39,452 bases of DNA from an uncultured Alphaproteobacteria bacterium (GCA_937926445.1 CALBAK010000072.1:1-39452); one strand, 5' to 3'; counted from the stretch's first letter, positions 26,740-37,037 are shown. Made by a program: numbers and translations. Notes: generated by a model from the sequence alone, not told the origin.

Positions 26740-27852
26740 TCAGTCATCGGCGGCGAGCAGCGCGCGGACTTCGGCCTCGGGAACGTCGCGGGCGAGCTCG
26801 GCCCGGCCGATGCCGGCGGAGAGCACGAAGGTCAGGCGGCCGCCGGCGGCTTTCTTATCGCGGCGCATGAGCGCGACCGTCTCCTCGATCGGAAAGCCAC
26901 CGCGGCGGACGGCCGAAGCCCGCACCGGCAGCCCGACCCGGGCGAGATGGGCCCGAGCCGAGCGCACGTCCTCGGCCGGGCAGCGGCCGAGCCGGGCGGA
27001 GAGGGCAAAGGCTCGCGCCATACCGAGCGCCACGGCCTCGCCGTGCAAGAGCTCGGCCCCGTAGCCGGTGAGCGTCTCGTAGGCGTGCGCGAAGGTGTGG
27101 CCGAAGTTGAGCAGCGCCCGCTCGCCGCCGGTCTCGCGCTCGTCGGCACCCACGACCGCGGCCTTGATCGCGACCGACCGGGCGATCGCCTCGATCCGGA
27201 GCTCGGGATCACCCGCGAGGATCGCCGAAGCGTGCTCGTCGAGCCAGGTGAACAGCGCGCGGTCCTTGATGAAGGCGTGCTTGACGAGTTCGGCCCAGCC
27301 CGCGAGCAGCTCGCGCCGCGGCAGGCTCGCGAGCGCGTCGACGTCGATCAGCACCCGACGGGGCTGATGGAACGCGCCCACCAGGTTCTTGCCGAAGCGG
27401 CTGTTGACCGCGGTCTTGCCGCCGACCGAGCTGTCGACCTGGGCCAGGAGCGAGGTCGGCAGCTGAACGAGCGGCACGCCGCGCAGGAGCAAGGCCGCGG
27501 CGAGGCCCGCGAGATCGCCCACCATCCCACCGCCCAGGGCGAGCACGGCGAGCCGCCGGTCGGCACCACCCTCGAGGATGGCATCCAGGAGTGCCGCGAG
27601 CCGCTCCATGCTCTTGCTCGCCTCGCCGGCCGGCACGGCCACGGTACGGTAGCGCAGGCCCGCCGCCTCGAGGCCGCGGCCGACCCGGCCGGGCAGGTCG
27701 GTGGCGAGCAGGTTGCTATCGGTAACGAGGACCGCATCGGGCCCCTCGAGGACGTCGACCAGGAGCTCTCCCGCCCGCTCGAGCAGGCCGCGGCCGACCA
27801 GGATCTCGTAGCCACGCTCGCCGAGTGCGACGGATACGGTTCGCAGGCTCAA
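26740..27852 (-). CDS. aroB: 3-dehydroquinate synthase AroB
   Basis: NAD+- and metal-dependent enzyme making 3-dehydroquinate from DAHP, step two of the shikimate pathway. It has 370 residues. [19 protein letters not shown] is the NAD-binding glycine region. [16 protein letters not shown] and [12 protein letters not shown] are substrate-site signatures, and [13 protein letters not shown] provides zinc ligands. The start is TTG at 27852, giving [17 protein letters not shown], and it overlaps the aroK stop as TTGA, so translation is probably coupled to aroK. No ATG stands nearby. Confidence 0.95.
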   Translation of the reverse strand: MSLRTVSVALGERGYEILVGRGLLERAGELLVDVLEGPDAVLVTDSNLLATDLPGRVGRGLEAAGLRYRTVAVPAGEASKSMERLAALLDAILEGGADRRLAVLALGGGMVGDLAGLAAALLLRGVPLVQLPTSLLAQVDSSVGGKTAVNSRFGKNLVGAFHQPRRVLIDVDALASLPRRELLAGWAELVKHAFIKDRALFTWLDEHASAILAGDPELRIEAIARSVAIKAAVVGADERETGGERALLNFGHTFAHAYETLTGYGAELLHGEAVALGMARAFALSARLGRCPAEDVRSARAHLARVGLPVRASAVRRGGFPIEETVALMRRDKKAAGGRLTFVLSAGIGRAELARDVPEAEVRALLAADD

Positions 27853-28427
27853 GGCTTCTCCTCCGCAAGCAGCGCCAGGATCGAGGCGGCGATGTCCTCG
27901 GGCGGGCGAGCGCCGCTCTCGACCCGATGGTCGGCCTGGGCATAGATCGGGCGGCGCTCGCGCATGAGGGTCTCGAGCTTGGCGCGTAGATCACCGTCCT
28001 TGAGCAGGGGCCGGCTCGCGCGCTTGCGCGCGGTGCGCTCGACCAGGGTGTCGATGTCGGCGTCGAGCCATATCGAGACGGCCCGTTCCTTGACGCGGGC
28101 GCGGGTCTCGGGGTCGACGAAGGCACCGCCGCCCAGAGCCAGGACACCCGGCGGGCCGTCCAAAAGGCGGGCGATCACGCGGCGCTCGAGGTCGCGGAAC
28201 ACGGGCTCGCCATAGGTGGCGAAAATGTCGGCGATGCTCATCCCGGCGGCGGCCACGATCTCCTCGTCGGCATCGACGAAGGGCGCACCCATGGCCTTGG
28301 CGAGCCGTCGGCCGACCGAGGTCTTGCCGGCGCCCATGAGGCCCACGAGCACGATGCGCCGACGCGCCGTCGCCGCGGGCGGCGTCGACGCGCTGGATCT
28401 TCCTTCGCCGGACGAGTCCTGCCCCAC
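27849..28427 (-). CDS. aroK: Shikimate kinase AroK
   Basis: Phosphorylates shikimate at the 3-hydroxyl with ATP. The Walker A motif is [15 protein letters not shown]. The shikimate/Mg aspartates lie in [17 protein letters not shown] is the Walker B-like GGG segment, and RKRASRPLL is the lid with its conserved Arg-Pro. The GTG at 28427 (192 residues) is preferred, with GGCGGG upstream. A GTG 27 bases or so further upstream and a TTG at 28490 are alternatives, but TTATAT just after the TTG looks like a promoter -10 element. It forms an overlapping pair with aroB and diverges from a small membrane protein gene and xerD. Confidence 0.92.
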   Translation of the reverse strand: MGQDSSGEGRSSASTPPAATARRRIVLVGLMGAGKTSVGRRLAKAMGAPFVDADEEIVAAAGMSIADIFATYGEPVFRDLERRVIARLLDGPPGVLALGGGAFVDPETRARVKERAVSIWLDADIDTLVERTARKRASRPLLKDGDLRAKLETLMRERRPIYAQADHRVESGARPPEDIAASILALLAEEKP

Positions 28428-28579
28428 CCGACCCGCCGTTGAATCGCCCGGTCGCACCCGATATAAGCCCGGGTCGCCGCAGCGCGGCAACCCTCGTGCC
28501 CCTTTCCTTCCGCGAGCGCCGTCGCGTGCCGGTCTCGCCCAGAGATGCGGCGGTGCGGCCGGCGATGCAAGGCGTCCCG

Positions 28580-28714
28580 ATGATCCGCCGTCTGCTCCTC
28601 TTCGTGCCGCTGATCCTGGTCCTTGGGGGCCTCATCTTCCTCTTGACCTGGGACATCCCACCGCCCACCCGGCCGGTCGAGCTCGTCATCCCGGACGAGC
28701 GGCTGCCGCGCTGA
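28580..28714 (+). CDS. Tiny membrane protein (44 aa) between aroK and xerD
   Basis: Starts [20 protein letters not shown] and ends [13 protein letters not shown], with [12 protein letters not shown] between. This is one membrane helix with a short periplasmic or cytoplasmic tail. It resembles short alphaproteobacterial hypotheticals with a WDIPAPT...V.IPDxRFP ending, found near aroK/xerD, a recollection rather than a search. The ATG at 28580 has AAGGCG upstream, and the ATG at 28565 would add five residues. It lies 19 bases before xerD and is probably cotranscribed. Function unknown. Confidence 0.6.
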   Translation: MIRRLLLFVPLILVLGGLIFLLTWDIPPPTRPVELVIPDERLPR

Positions 28715-28733
28715 GCGGATCCCGGCCCTGGCC

Positions 28734-29666
28734 GTGATCGAGCCCTTCCTCGAGATGCTCGCGGTCGAGCGCGGCGCCTCGCGGCACACCCTCGACGCCT
28801 ACCGGCGCGACCTCGAGCGGGCGCAGGCCCATCTCGCAGCCACCGGGACCGCCCTCGAGGCGGCGGCGGAAGACGAGCTGCGCGCCTTCCTCCTGGCCGA
28901 AACCGCGGCCGGCTTGAAAGCCTCGACCCTTTCCCGAAGGCTCGCCGCGCTGCGCAGCTATTTCCGCTTCCTCTACCTCGAAGGCCATCGGCGCGACGAT
29001 CCGACGGCCGGGCTCGACCCGCCCAAGCGCTCGCAGCCCCTGCCCCGGCTCCTCTCGGAGACCGAGGTGCTGGCGCTGATCGAAGCGGCGCGGGCCGATC
29101 CGAGCCCGCGGGGACTGCGCCTTCTCACCCTGCTCGAGCTCGCCTACTCGACGGGGATGCGCGTCTCGGAGCTCGTGGGTCTACCGCTCTCGGCGATCGC
29201 CGCCGCCCGCACCCATCTCCTGGTCCGCGGCAAGGGCGGCAAGGAGCGAATCGTGCCGCTGGGCGGGCCGGCGCGGGCTTGCCTCGAGCGCTGGCTCGAA
29301 GCGCGTCCGGCCTTCCTCTGTGGGGCACGCAGCCGACGCTTCCTCTTTCCCTCGACCGGCCGCAGCGGCCATCTGACGCGGCAGCGGCTGCTCCAGCTCC
29401 TCAAGGGTCTCGCCCCGCGCGCCGGGCTCGAGCCCGCGCGGATCTCGCCGCACGTGCTCCGGCACGCCTTCGCCACCCACCTGCTCGAACGCGGCGCCGA
29501 TCTGCGCGCAGTCCAAGCGCTGTTGGGTCACGCCGACATCGCGACGACCCAGGTCTATACCCACCTCCAGACGCGCCGGCTCTCGGCGGTCGTCGAGACC
29601 CACCACCCGCTGGCACGGGGCCGCGGTCGAAGCCGATCGCCCGCGGTCCCGGAGGAGGAGACGTGA
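28734..29666 (+). CDS. xerD: Tyrosine recombinase XerD
   Basis: Site-specific recombinase that resolves chromosome dimers at dif with XerC and FtsK. It has 310 residues with the N-terminal core-binding domain (SRHTLDAYRRDLERA, STLSRRLAALRSYFRFLY). The full catalytic set of the family is visible: Arg143 in STGMRVSEL, Lys167 in VRGKGGKER, His240 and Arg243 in SPHVLRHAFATHLL, His266 in LLGHADIATTQ and Tyr275 in VYTHL. The GTG at 28734 is the start. The position opposite aroK-aroB fits alphaproteobacterial XerD rather than a phage integrase. The stop overlaps the start of the malyl-CoA lyase gene (GTGA). Confidence 0.92.
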   Translation: MIEPFLEMLAVERGASRHTLDAYRRDLERAQAHLAATGTALEAAAEDELRAFLLAETAAGLKASTLSRRLAALRSYFRFLYLEGHRRDDPTAGLDPPKRSQPLPRLLSETEVLALIEAARADPSPRGLRLLTLLELAYSTGMRVSELVGLPLSAIAAARTHLLVRGKGGKERIVPLGGPARACLERWLEARPAFLCGARSRRFLFPSTGRSGHLTRQRLLQLLKGLAPRAGLEPARISPHVLRHAFATHLLERGADLRAVQALLGHADIATTQVYTHLQTRRLSAVVETHHPLARGRGRSRSPAVPEEET

Positions 29667-30646
29667 GCTTCACCCAGGTCCCCGTCCGTACGAGCCGCCT
29701 CAACCGCTCCGAGCTCGCGGTTCCCGGCTCTTCGCCCCAGTTCTTCGAGAAGGCCGCCCGCAGTGCCGCCGACATCGTCTTCCTCGATCTCGAGGACGCG
29801 GTCGCTCCGGACAAGAAGGAGCAGGCGCGGAAGAACGTGATCGCCGCGATCAACGAGATCGAGTGGGGGGCGAAGACGCTGTCGGTCCGGATCAACGGTC
29901 TCGACACACCCTGGATGTACCGCGATCTGGTCGACGTCCTCGAGCAGGCCGGCGAGCGGCTCGATCTGATCATGATCCCCAAAGTCGGCACCGCGGCCGA
30001 CGTCTACGCCGTCGACATGCTCGTGACCCAGATCGAGACGGCGAAGGGGCGGAAGAAGCGAGTGGGCTTCGAGCTCATCATCGAGACCGCGCTCGGGATG
30101 AGCAACGTCGAGGCGATCGCCGCCGCCTCGCCGCGCAACGAATCGCTCCATTTCGGGGTCGCCGACTATGCCGCGAGCACCCGAGCGCGGACCACCGGGA
30201 TCGGCGGGGCGAATCCGGATTACGTGGTACTCACGGACGCGCCCGCGGACGGTCCGCGCGAGCGGCACTGGGGCGATCCCTGGCACTACGCGCTCGCTCG
30301 GATCGTCGTAGCAGCCCGGGCGCACGGCCTGCGCCCCGTGGACGGGCCGTTCGGCGATTTCAAGGACCCGGAAGGGTTCGAAGCGCAGGCGCGCCGGGCG
30401 GTGGCACTCGGCTGCGAAGGCAAGTGGGCTATTCACCCCTCGCAGGTGGGGCTCGCCAACGCGGTCTTCACGCCTCCCGCGGCCGAGGTGGAGAAGGCGC
30501 GCCGGATCCTCGCGGCCATGGAAGAGGCCGAGCGGGAGGGCAAGGGTGCCGTCCAGCTCGACGGGCGGCTGATCGACATCGCCTCGATCCGCCAGGCACA
30601 GGCGCTCGTCGCGATGGCCGAGACGATCGCCGCGGCCGGCGGGTGA
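29663..30646 (+). CDS. mcl1: L-malyl-CoA/beta-methylmalyl-CoA lyase (HpcH/HpaI-type CoA ester lyase)
   Basis: Cleaves or forms malyl-CoA and beta-methylmalyl-CoA with glyoxylate and acetyl- or propionyl-CoA. The enzyme takes part in the ethylmalonyl-CoA or 3-hydroxypropionate type of carbon assimilation. It has 327 residues. Family signatures are IVFLDLEDAVAPDKKEQAR, LSVRINGLDTPWMYRD, IMIPKVGTAADVYAVD, GFELIIETALG (with the metal-binding Glu) and VDGPFGDFKDPEGF, KWAIHPSQV. The match to Rhodobacter-type Mcl1 is strong by eye. The paralogous malyl-CoA thioesterase Mcl2 is the main alternative. The GTG start has GGAGGAGGAG just upstream and overlaps the xerD stop. Confidence 0.85.
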   Translation: MSFTQVPVRTSRLNRSELAVPGSSPQFFEKAARSAADIVFLDLEDAVAPDKKEQARKNVIAAINEIEWGAKTLSVRINGLDTPWMYRDLVDVLEQAGERLDLIMIPKVGTAADVYAVDMLVTQIETAKGRKKRVGFELIIETALGMSNVEAIAAASPRNESLHFGVADYAASTRARTTGIGGANPDYVVLTDAPADGPRERHWGDPWHYALARIVVAARAHGLRPVDGPFGDFKDPEGFEAQARRAVALGCEGKWAIHPSQVGLANAVFTPPAAEVEKARRILAAMEEAEREGKGAVQLDGRLIDIASIRQAQALVAMAETIAAAGG

Positions 30647-30694
30647 GCCGGATTCGGCCGAACGGACGAGGCCTCGCCGTCCCGCGCGAACGGT

Positions 30695-31410
<716 letters not shown>

Positions 31411-33041
31411 CCGGCCGCCCGGCCGCGCGGCGCGAAGAGCCCCTGCGGTCGGCGCTGGATGAAGAGGATGAGGGCCAAGAGCACGAGGATGTTGCCGAGC
31501 ACCGCCCCGGCCACCGGCTCGATCAGCTCGTCGACGATGCCGAGGGTCGTCGCCCCCAGAAACGTGCCCCAGAGATTGCCGACCCCGCCGAAGACGACGA
31601 CGATGAAGCTGTCGACGATTTAGGACTGGCCGAGGTTCGGGCTCACAATGTCGATCCGGGAGAGCGCCACGCCGCCGATCCCGGCGATGCCGGAGCCGAG
31701 CGCGAAGGTCGGAGCGTCGACCCGGGGGTGCGGATGCCCATGGTCTCGGCCATCCGTCGGTTCCGGGTGACGGCGCGGATCTCGAGGCCGAGCCTGGTGC
31801 CGCGCACGAGCGCCAAGAGGAGCAGGAAGACGGCGATCGCGAAGAGGACGATGACGGTCCGGTCGGTGGTCAGCGCCAAGCCGGGGACGGGCTCCCCGAG
31901 CCCACTCGCCCAGGAAGGGGTCACGACCTCGCGGTCGGTGGCACCGATGCCGAGGCGGACGGCCTGCTGCAGGATCGAGGAGATGCCGAAGGTGGCGAGC
32001 AGCGTCTCCAGCGGCCGGCCGTAGAGGCGGCCGATCGCGCCGCGCTCGATCGCCCGGCCCGCGCCCCCGGCCAACAGGAAGGCCGCCGGCACGGCGAGCA
32101 TCAGCGACCACTCGAGGGCTCCGGGGAAGAAGGCGCGCAAGAGCTGCTGCACGGCCCAAGTCCTATAGGCCCCGAGCACGACCGTCTCGTCGTGCGCCAT
32201 GTTGGTGACGCCCACGACGCCGAGGGCCACGGCGGGGCCGATCGCGGCCAAGAGCGGGACGGAGCCCAGGCTCACGCCCCGGAAAAGCGTCTGCGCGAAC
32301 GCCGAGAGACGCAGCCGGTTCTCGAAGCTGGCGATCGCTTCGTCGAGCGCGGCCGCGGGCCCGGGGTCGGCATCGGCCAGCAACGCGCGGCGGGCGGCCT
32401 GGAGCTTGCCGAGCACCGCCCGCGAGGGACTCTTGGCGAGCGCCGCGGCCGCCTCGGCCCGTGCCGCGGGCTCGCCGTGGTCCAAAAGGATGGCGGCCCT
32501 GGCACGCGCGAAGGCGTCGCGCACCCGCGGCTCGGCCTCGCGGGCGAGCACGGCCTCGAGCGGTTCGAGCGCGCTCGGATCGGGCCGGGCGAAGAGCTTC
32601 TCCGCCGCCGCGAGCCGCACGGTCGGGTCGGGATGGCCGAGGGTGAGGGCACCGAGCGCCCCTTCGAGCGTGCGCCGCAGACGGTTGTTTACGCGGACCG
32701 GACGGAGCACGCGGGCCTCGACCGCCGCGGGTGCGCCGGAGGCGGCCTCGAGGACGGAGCCCTCGGGCGTGCGCAGGAAGAGCGCGCGGTCGGCCTGCCG
32801 GACCAGGAGGCGGCCGTCGAGGAGCGCGCGGAAAACGGGCTCTGCCCAGGGAACCCCACTTCGGGCGATGGTCCCGATCGCCGGCTCCATGGCGTCGAGA
32901 TTGCCGGCGGCGAGGGTGGCGAGCGCTTCCCGCGCCGCGGCTTCCTCGGACGCGAGCGCAGGGCGCGCGCACAGGGCGGTGAGCAGCGCGAGGACGGCGA
33001 GGAGCGAGCGCATGGCGCGGGGCCCGATCGTTCTCGTTGCG

Positions 33042-33063
33042 CCGCATCGCTCGGGCGATGCGG
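33042..33063. repeat. 9-bp hairpin between urtA and urtB
   Basis: CCGCATCGC (33042-33050) and GCGATGCGG (33055-33063) pair perfectly around the tetraloop TCGG. It lies in the 116-base gap after urtA in the direction of transcription. Hairpins in this position often stabilise the abundant binding-protein message and limit permease expression. It looks intact although the flanking genes are broken. Confidence 0.6.
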
Positions 33064-33129
33064 ATGGGCCCCGGCCGGCGGCGATCCCGGGAAGACGGAT
33101 CGCCTCCGGGCGCGGAGGGATGACGGCGG

Positions 33130-34415
33130 TCAGCTACCGCCGCACTTGCCGGTCTTGACGTTGAAGTTGCCGCAGCTCATCGGCGCCCGCCAATCGGCGA
33201 TCAGGTCCTTGGAACCCTCTAGATAATCCGACCATTCGTCGCCGACCACGAGACCCGGCGTCTGCCAGACGATGCTGAATTGACCGTCCGCCCGGATTTC
33301 GCCGACGAGCACGGGCTTGGTGATGTGATGGTTCGGTATCATCGCCGAATAACCGCCCGAGAGGTTCTGGACCGCGACGCCGATCATAGCTTCGATCACC
33401 GCGTCCGAATCGGTCGTGCCGGCCTTCTCGACCGCCTTCACCCACATGTTGAAGCCAATATGGTGAGCTCCCATCGACGATTTGGTGATGCGCTTCGTAT
33501 TCTTGATGAAAACATGCAACTTGCGATGAAATCTTTATTCTCGGCCGTGTCCACACTCATGAAATAGTTCCAGGCGGTGAGGTGGCCGACCAGGGGCCCG
33601 GTATCGAGCCCGGCGGGCTCCTCTTCGCCGACCGAGAAGGCGACGACGGGAATGTCGGTCGCCTCGATGCCCTGGTTGGCGAGCTTCTTGTAGAAGGGGA
33701 CGTCGGCATCGCCGTTGATCGTCGAGACCACCGCGGTCTTTTTGCCGGCCGAGCCGAACTTCTTGATGTCGGCCACGATAGTCTGCCAGTCGCTGTGGCC
33801 GAACGGGGTGTAGTTGATCATGATGTCCTCGGCCTTCACCCCCCTGGACTTGAGGTAGGCCTCGAGGATCTTGTTGGTCGTGCGCGGATAGACGTAGTCG
33901 GTACCGGCCAGTACCCAGCGCTCGACCTTCTCCTGCTGCATGAGGTAATCGACCGCCGGGATCGCCTGCTGGTTCGGCGCGGCGCCGGTGTAGAAGACGT
34001 TGCGGCTCGACTCCTCGCCCTCGTATTGCACGGGATAGAAGAGGATGCCGTTGAGCTCCTCGAACACGGGTGGGACGGACTTGCCGCTCACCGAGGTCCA
34101 GCAACCGAACACGGCCGCGACCTTGTCCTTCGAGATCAGCTCGCGCGCCTTTTCGGCAAAGAACGGCCGATTGGAGGCAGGATGGGCCACCACGGGTTCG
34201 AGCTTCTTGCCGAGCAGCCCGCCGTTCCTGTTATGTTCTTCGATCGGCATCAACATGACGTCCTTCGAGATCGTCTCGCTGATCGCCGTGGTGCCCGAGA
34301 GCGAACGCAGGATGCCGACCTCGATCGTGTCGGCGGCGGCGACCGGACCCGCCCCGAGCGCGAAGGCGGCGGCGCCGGCCAACAGCCAGCGGCGAGAGAG
34401 CGCGAACCCGTTCAT
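33130..34415 (-). pseudogene. urtA: Urea ABC transporter substrate-binding protein UrtA, frameshifted
   Basis: The N-terminal three quarters are a clear UrtA: SRRWLLAGAAAFALG (Tat-like signal), GCWTSVSGKSVPPVFEELNG, LFYPVQYEGEESSRNVFYTG and HLTAWNYFMSVDTAENKDFI. Near 33524 the frame shifts by one base. The original frame ends after about 30 unrelated residues at 33438. The correct continuation, KLHVFIKNTKRITKSSMGAH then IGFNMWVKAVEKAGTTDSDA, runs in another frame to 33130 and ends NFNVKTGKCGGS as UrtA should. Codons around the lesion (about 33440-33545) are AT-rich, unlike the rest. The ATG at 34415 has GAGG and AGGAGG upstream. It would bind urea or short amides if repaired. Confidence 0.85.
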
Positions 34416-34625
34416 ACCTCGATGCCTCCTCGAGCGGTGCTGCGGCGCAGCGAAGGCGCTCGAAAGAGCGAGGGTCGTGCCACGCCCCTGTTCTCCGATT
34501 CGGGCGGATGCGGCGGCGACTTTGCCGACTTCCGCGGCACCTGCGCTCGGTCACGCGACAGACTGCCCGCTTCCTCGGCAGCCGTCGAGCTTGACGGGCG
34601 GGACAGCCTGAGACAGGGAAGCGCC

Positions 34626-35948
34626 ATGGAGAGCGCCGCCGACCGCCTGGCCGAGCGGATCCGAACCGGTCGGGTGCGGTTCGGCGTGATCGGACTAGGT
34701 TATGTGGGTCTGCCCCTCGCGCTCGCCGCCTGCCGGTCCGGGCTCGAGGTCCTGGGCTTCGACATCGATGCACCGAAGGTCGAAGGTCTGAACGCGGGCC
34801 GCTCGCCCTTGGCGCATATCGGCGATGCGGCGGTCGCGCAGGCCCGGGCGAGCGGCCGCTTCGTCGCCACCGCCGACTTCGGCCGCCTGGCCGAGGTCGA
34901 CGCCATCGCGATCTGCGTGCCGACCCCGCTCGGTGCCCATCGCGAGCCCGACCTCTCCTATGTCGAGGCGACCGCACGCCAGATCGCGGCCGCGCTGCGC
35001 AGGGGCCAGCTTGTCGTGCTCGAGTCGACCACCTGGCCCGGAACCACACGGCAAGTGGTCAAGCCCATCCTCGAGGCGACCGGCCTGCGCTCGGGCAGCG
35101 ACTTCTTCTTGGCGTACAGTCCGGAGCGCGAGGACCCGGGCAACCGCGACTTCACGACCCAGCGGATCCCGAAGCTCGTCGGCGGCGACGGCGAGGCGGC
35201 CCGCGACCTGGCCGCTTCGCTCTATGGTCGCTTCGTCGAGAAGGTCGTGCCGGTCGAGAGCTGCGAGGTGGCGGAAGCCGCCAAGCTCACCGAGAACATC
35301 TTCCGCGCGGTCAACATCGCGCTCGTGAACGAGCTCAAGCTCGTCTTCACGGCCATGGGAATCGACGTCCACCGGGTGATCGACGCGGCGGCGACCAAGC
35401 CGTTCGGGTTCATGCCGTTCCGGCCCGGCCCGGGGCTCGGCGGGCACTGTATCCCGATCGACCCCTTCTACCTCACCTGGAAGGCCCACGAGGTCGGCGT
35501 GCACACGCGCTTCATCGAGCTCGCGGGCGAGATCAACACGGGCATGCCGCGCTGGGTGGTCGAGCGGCTCGCCGAGGCGATCGACCGCCGGTTCGGCAAG
35601 GGGCTCAGTCGCTCGCGCGTTCTGCTGCTGGGCGTCGCCTACAAGAAGAACGTGGACGACGTGCGCGAGAGCCCGGCCTTCACGATCTGGGAGCTGCTCG
35701 AGGGGCGGGGTGCGTCGGTCGATTTCCACGATCCGCACGTCGCGGTGATCCCGCCGACGCGCGAGCACGCGGCGCTCGCCGGACGCCGCTCGCTGCCGCT
35801 CGACCCTGCGACGCTCGAGGGGTTCGACGCCGTGCTCGTGGTGACCGACCACGATGCGATCGACTGGGCGCTCGTGGCGGCGCGCTCTCGGCTCCTGGTC
35901 GACACCCGCGACCGACTCGCGCCGGCGCCGAACGTGGTGGCGGCCTGA
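34626..35948 (+). CDS. Nucleotide-sugar 6-dehydrogenase (UDP-GlcNAc/UDP-glucose dehydrogenase family, WbpA-like)
   Basis: NAD+-dependent four-electron oxidation of a UDP-sugar to the uronic acid. It has 440 residues. The Rossmann motif is FGVIGLGYVGLPLA near residue 20. ESTTWPGTTR, YSPEREDPGN and EAAKLTENIFRAVNIALVNE mark the middle domain. The catalytic Cys is in GPGLGGHCIPIDPFYL, and GVAYKKNVDDVRESPA opens the C-terminal domain. The wording is closest to WbpA/UDP-GlcNAc dehydrogenases. However, the next gene uses UDP-glucuronate, so UDP-glucose may be the real substrate. The ATG at 34626 has AGGGA upstream. It diverges from the broken urtA and starts the polysaccharide locus. Confidence 0.85.
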   Translation: MESAADRLAERIRTGRVRFGVIGLGYVGLPLALAACRSGLEVLGFDIDAPKVEGLNAGRSPLAHIGDAAVAQARASGRFVATADFGRLAEVDAIAICVPTPLGAHREPDLSYVEATARQIAAALRRGQLVVLESTTWPGTTRQVVKPILEATGLRSGSDFFLAYSPEREDPGNRDFTTQRIPKLVGGDGEAARDLAASLYGRFVEKVVPVESCEVAEAAKLTENIFRAVNIALVNELKLVFTAMGIDVHRVIDAAATKPFGFMPFRPGPGLGGHCIPIDPFYLTWKAHEVGVHTRFIELAGEINTGMPRWVVERLAEAIDRRFGKGLSRSRVLLLGVAYKKNVDDVRESPAFTIWELLEGRGASVDFHDPHVAVIPPTREHAALAGRRSLPLDPATLEGFDAVLVVTDHDAIDWALVAARSRLLVDTRDRLAPAPNVVAA

Positions 35949-35960
35949 AGCGCGCGCAAC

Positions 35961-35984
35961 CCGGGATTGAGCTTGTCCGGGATT
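35961..35984 (+). repeat. Direct repeat of CCGGGATT with 16-base period upstream of UDP-xylose synthase
   Basis: CCGGGATT occurs at 35961-35968 and again at 35977-35984, in the 80-base gap before the decarboxylase gene. Sites spaced by about one and a half helical turns can be regulator half-sites. TTGAGC and TTGTCC overlap the repeats and TAGTTA follows at 35992, but no standard promoter spacing fits well. Confidence 0.4.
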
Positions 35985-36028
35985 CTCTCTGTAGTTAAGG
36001 TCCGTTCCGGCCAGCATGGGGTCGATCG

Positions 36029-37018
36029 ATGTTCGGGCTCTCGAGCAGGCGGATCCTGGTCACCGGCGGTGCCGGCTTTCTCGGAAGCTTCCTCTGCGAG
36101 CGGTTGTTGGCCCAGGGTCACGAAGTGCTCTGCGTCGACAATTTCTTCACCGGCAGGCGGCGGAACATCGCTCACCTCCTCGAGCATCCGGGCTTCGAGC
36201 TGCTCCGCCACGACGTGACCTTTCCGCTCTACGTCGAGGTCGACGAGATCTACAACCTGGCCTGTCCGGCCTCGCCGATCCACTATCAGTTCGACCCCGT
36301 GCAGACGACCAAGACCTCGGTGCACGGGGCGATCAACATGCTGGGCCTCGCCAAGCGGGTGAAGGCCAAGATCCTGCAGGCGAGCACGAGCGAGGTCTAC
36401 GGCGATCCCGTCGTCCACCCCCAGCGCGAGGAATATTGGGGTAACGTCAACCCGATCGGTCCCCGCGCCTGTTACGACGAGGGCAAGCGGTGCGCCGAGA
36501 CGCTCTTCTTCGATTACTGGCGGCAGCACAAATTGAAGATCAAGGTTGCGCGGATCTTCAATACCTACGGGCCGCGCATGCACCCGAACGACGGCCGGGT
36601 GGTCTCGAACTTCATCGTGCAGGCGCTGCTCGGCCGGCCGATCACGGTCTACGGGGACGGCAGTCAGACCCGCTCCTTCTGCTATGTCGACGACCTGATC
36701 GAGGGCCTGTTGCGCCTGATGGCGACCGCCGATTCGGTGACCGGTCCCGTCAATCTCGGCAATCCCGCCGAGTTCACGATCCTCGAGCTCGCGCATAAGG
36801 TGATCGACAAGACCGGCTCGCGCTCGCGGATCGAGTTCCGGCCGCTGCCGGAGAACGACCCCACCCAGCGCCAGCCCGATATCGCCAGGGCCCGCGAGCT
36901 GCTCGGCTGGCAGCCCACGGTGCCGCTCGACGAGGGCCTCGTGCGCACGATCGCCTATTTCGACGAGCTCTTGCGCGAGGACCCCGAGGCGGCGCGGCGC
37001 CTCGGCGGACGCGGCTGA
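36029..37018 (+). CDS. UDP-glucuronate decarboxylase (UDP-xylose synthase)
   Basis: Short-chain dehydrogenase-type enzyme decarboxylating UDP-glucuronate to UDP-xylose with enzyme-bound NAD+. It has 329 residues, typical of bacterial UXS. Visible features are [50 protein letters not shown], the Thr/Ser and Tyr-x-x-x-Lys active site (STSEVYGDP and [10 protein letters not shown]), [10 protein letters not shown] and [14 protein letters not shown]. The ATG at 36029 follows GGGG. galE begins 19 bases after it, so the two are probably cotranscribed. It implies pentose (xylose) in the polysaccharide. Confidence 0.94.
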   Translation: MFGLSSRRILVTGGAGFLGSFLCERLLAQGHEVLCVDNFFTGRRRNIAHLLEHPGFELLRHDVTFPLYVEVDEIYNLACPASPIHYQFDPVQTTKTSVHGAINMLGLAKRVKAKILQASTSEVYGDPVVHPQREEYWGNVNPIGPRACYDEGKRCAETLFFDYWRQHKLKIKVARIFNTYGPRMHPNDGRVVSNFIVQALLGRPITVYGDGSQTRSFCYVDDLIEGLLRLMATADSVTGPVNLGNPAEFTILELAHKVIDKTGSRSRIEFRPLPENDPTQRQPDIARARELLGWQPTVPLDEGLVRTIAYFDELLREDPEAARRLGGRG

Positions 37019-37037
37019 GCGGCCGGTCGGCCCGGCG

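Noticed and set aside
28734-29666. Phage integrase or integron recombinase
   Set aside because: Length, catalytic spacing and the conserved aroK-aroB neighbourhood fit XerD. No attachment site, tRNA or phage genes are nearby.
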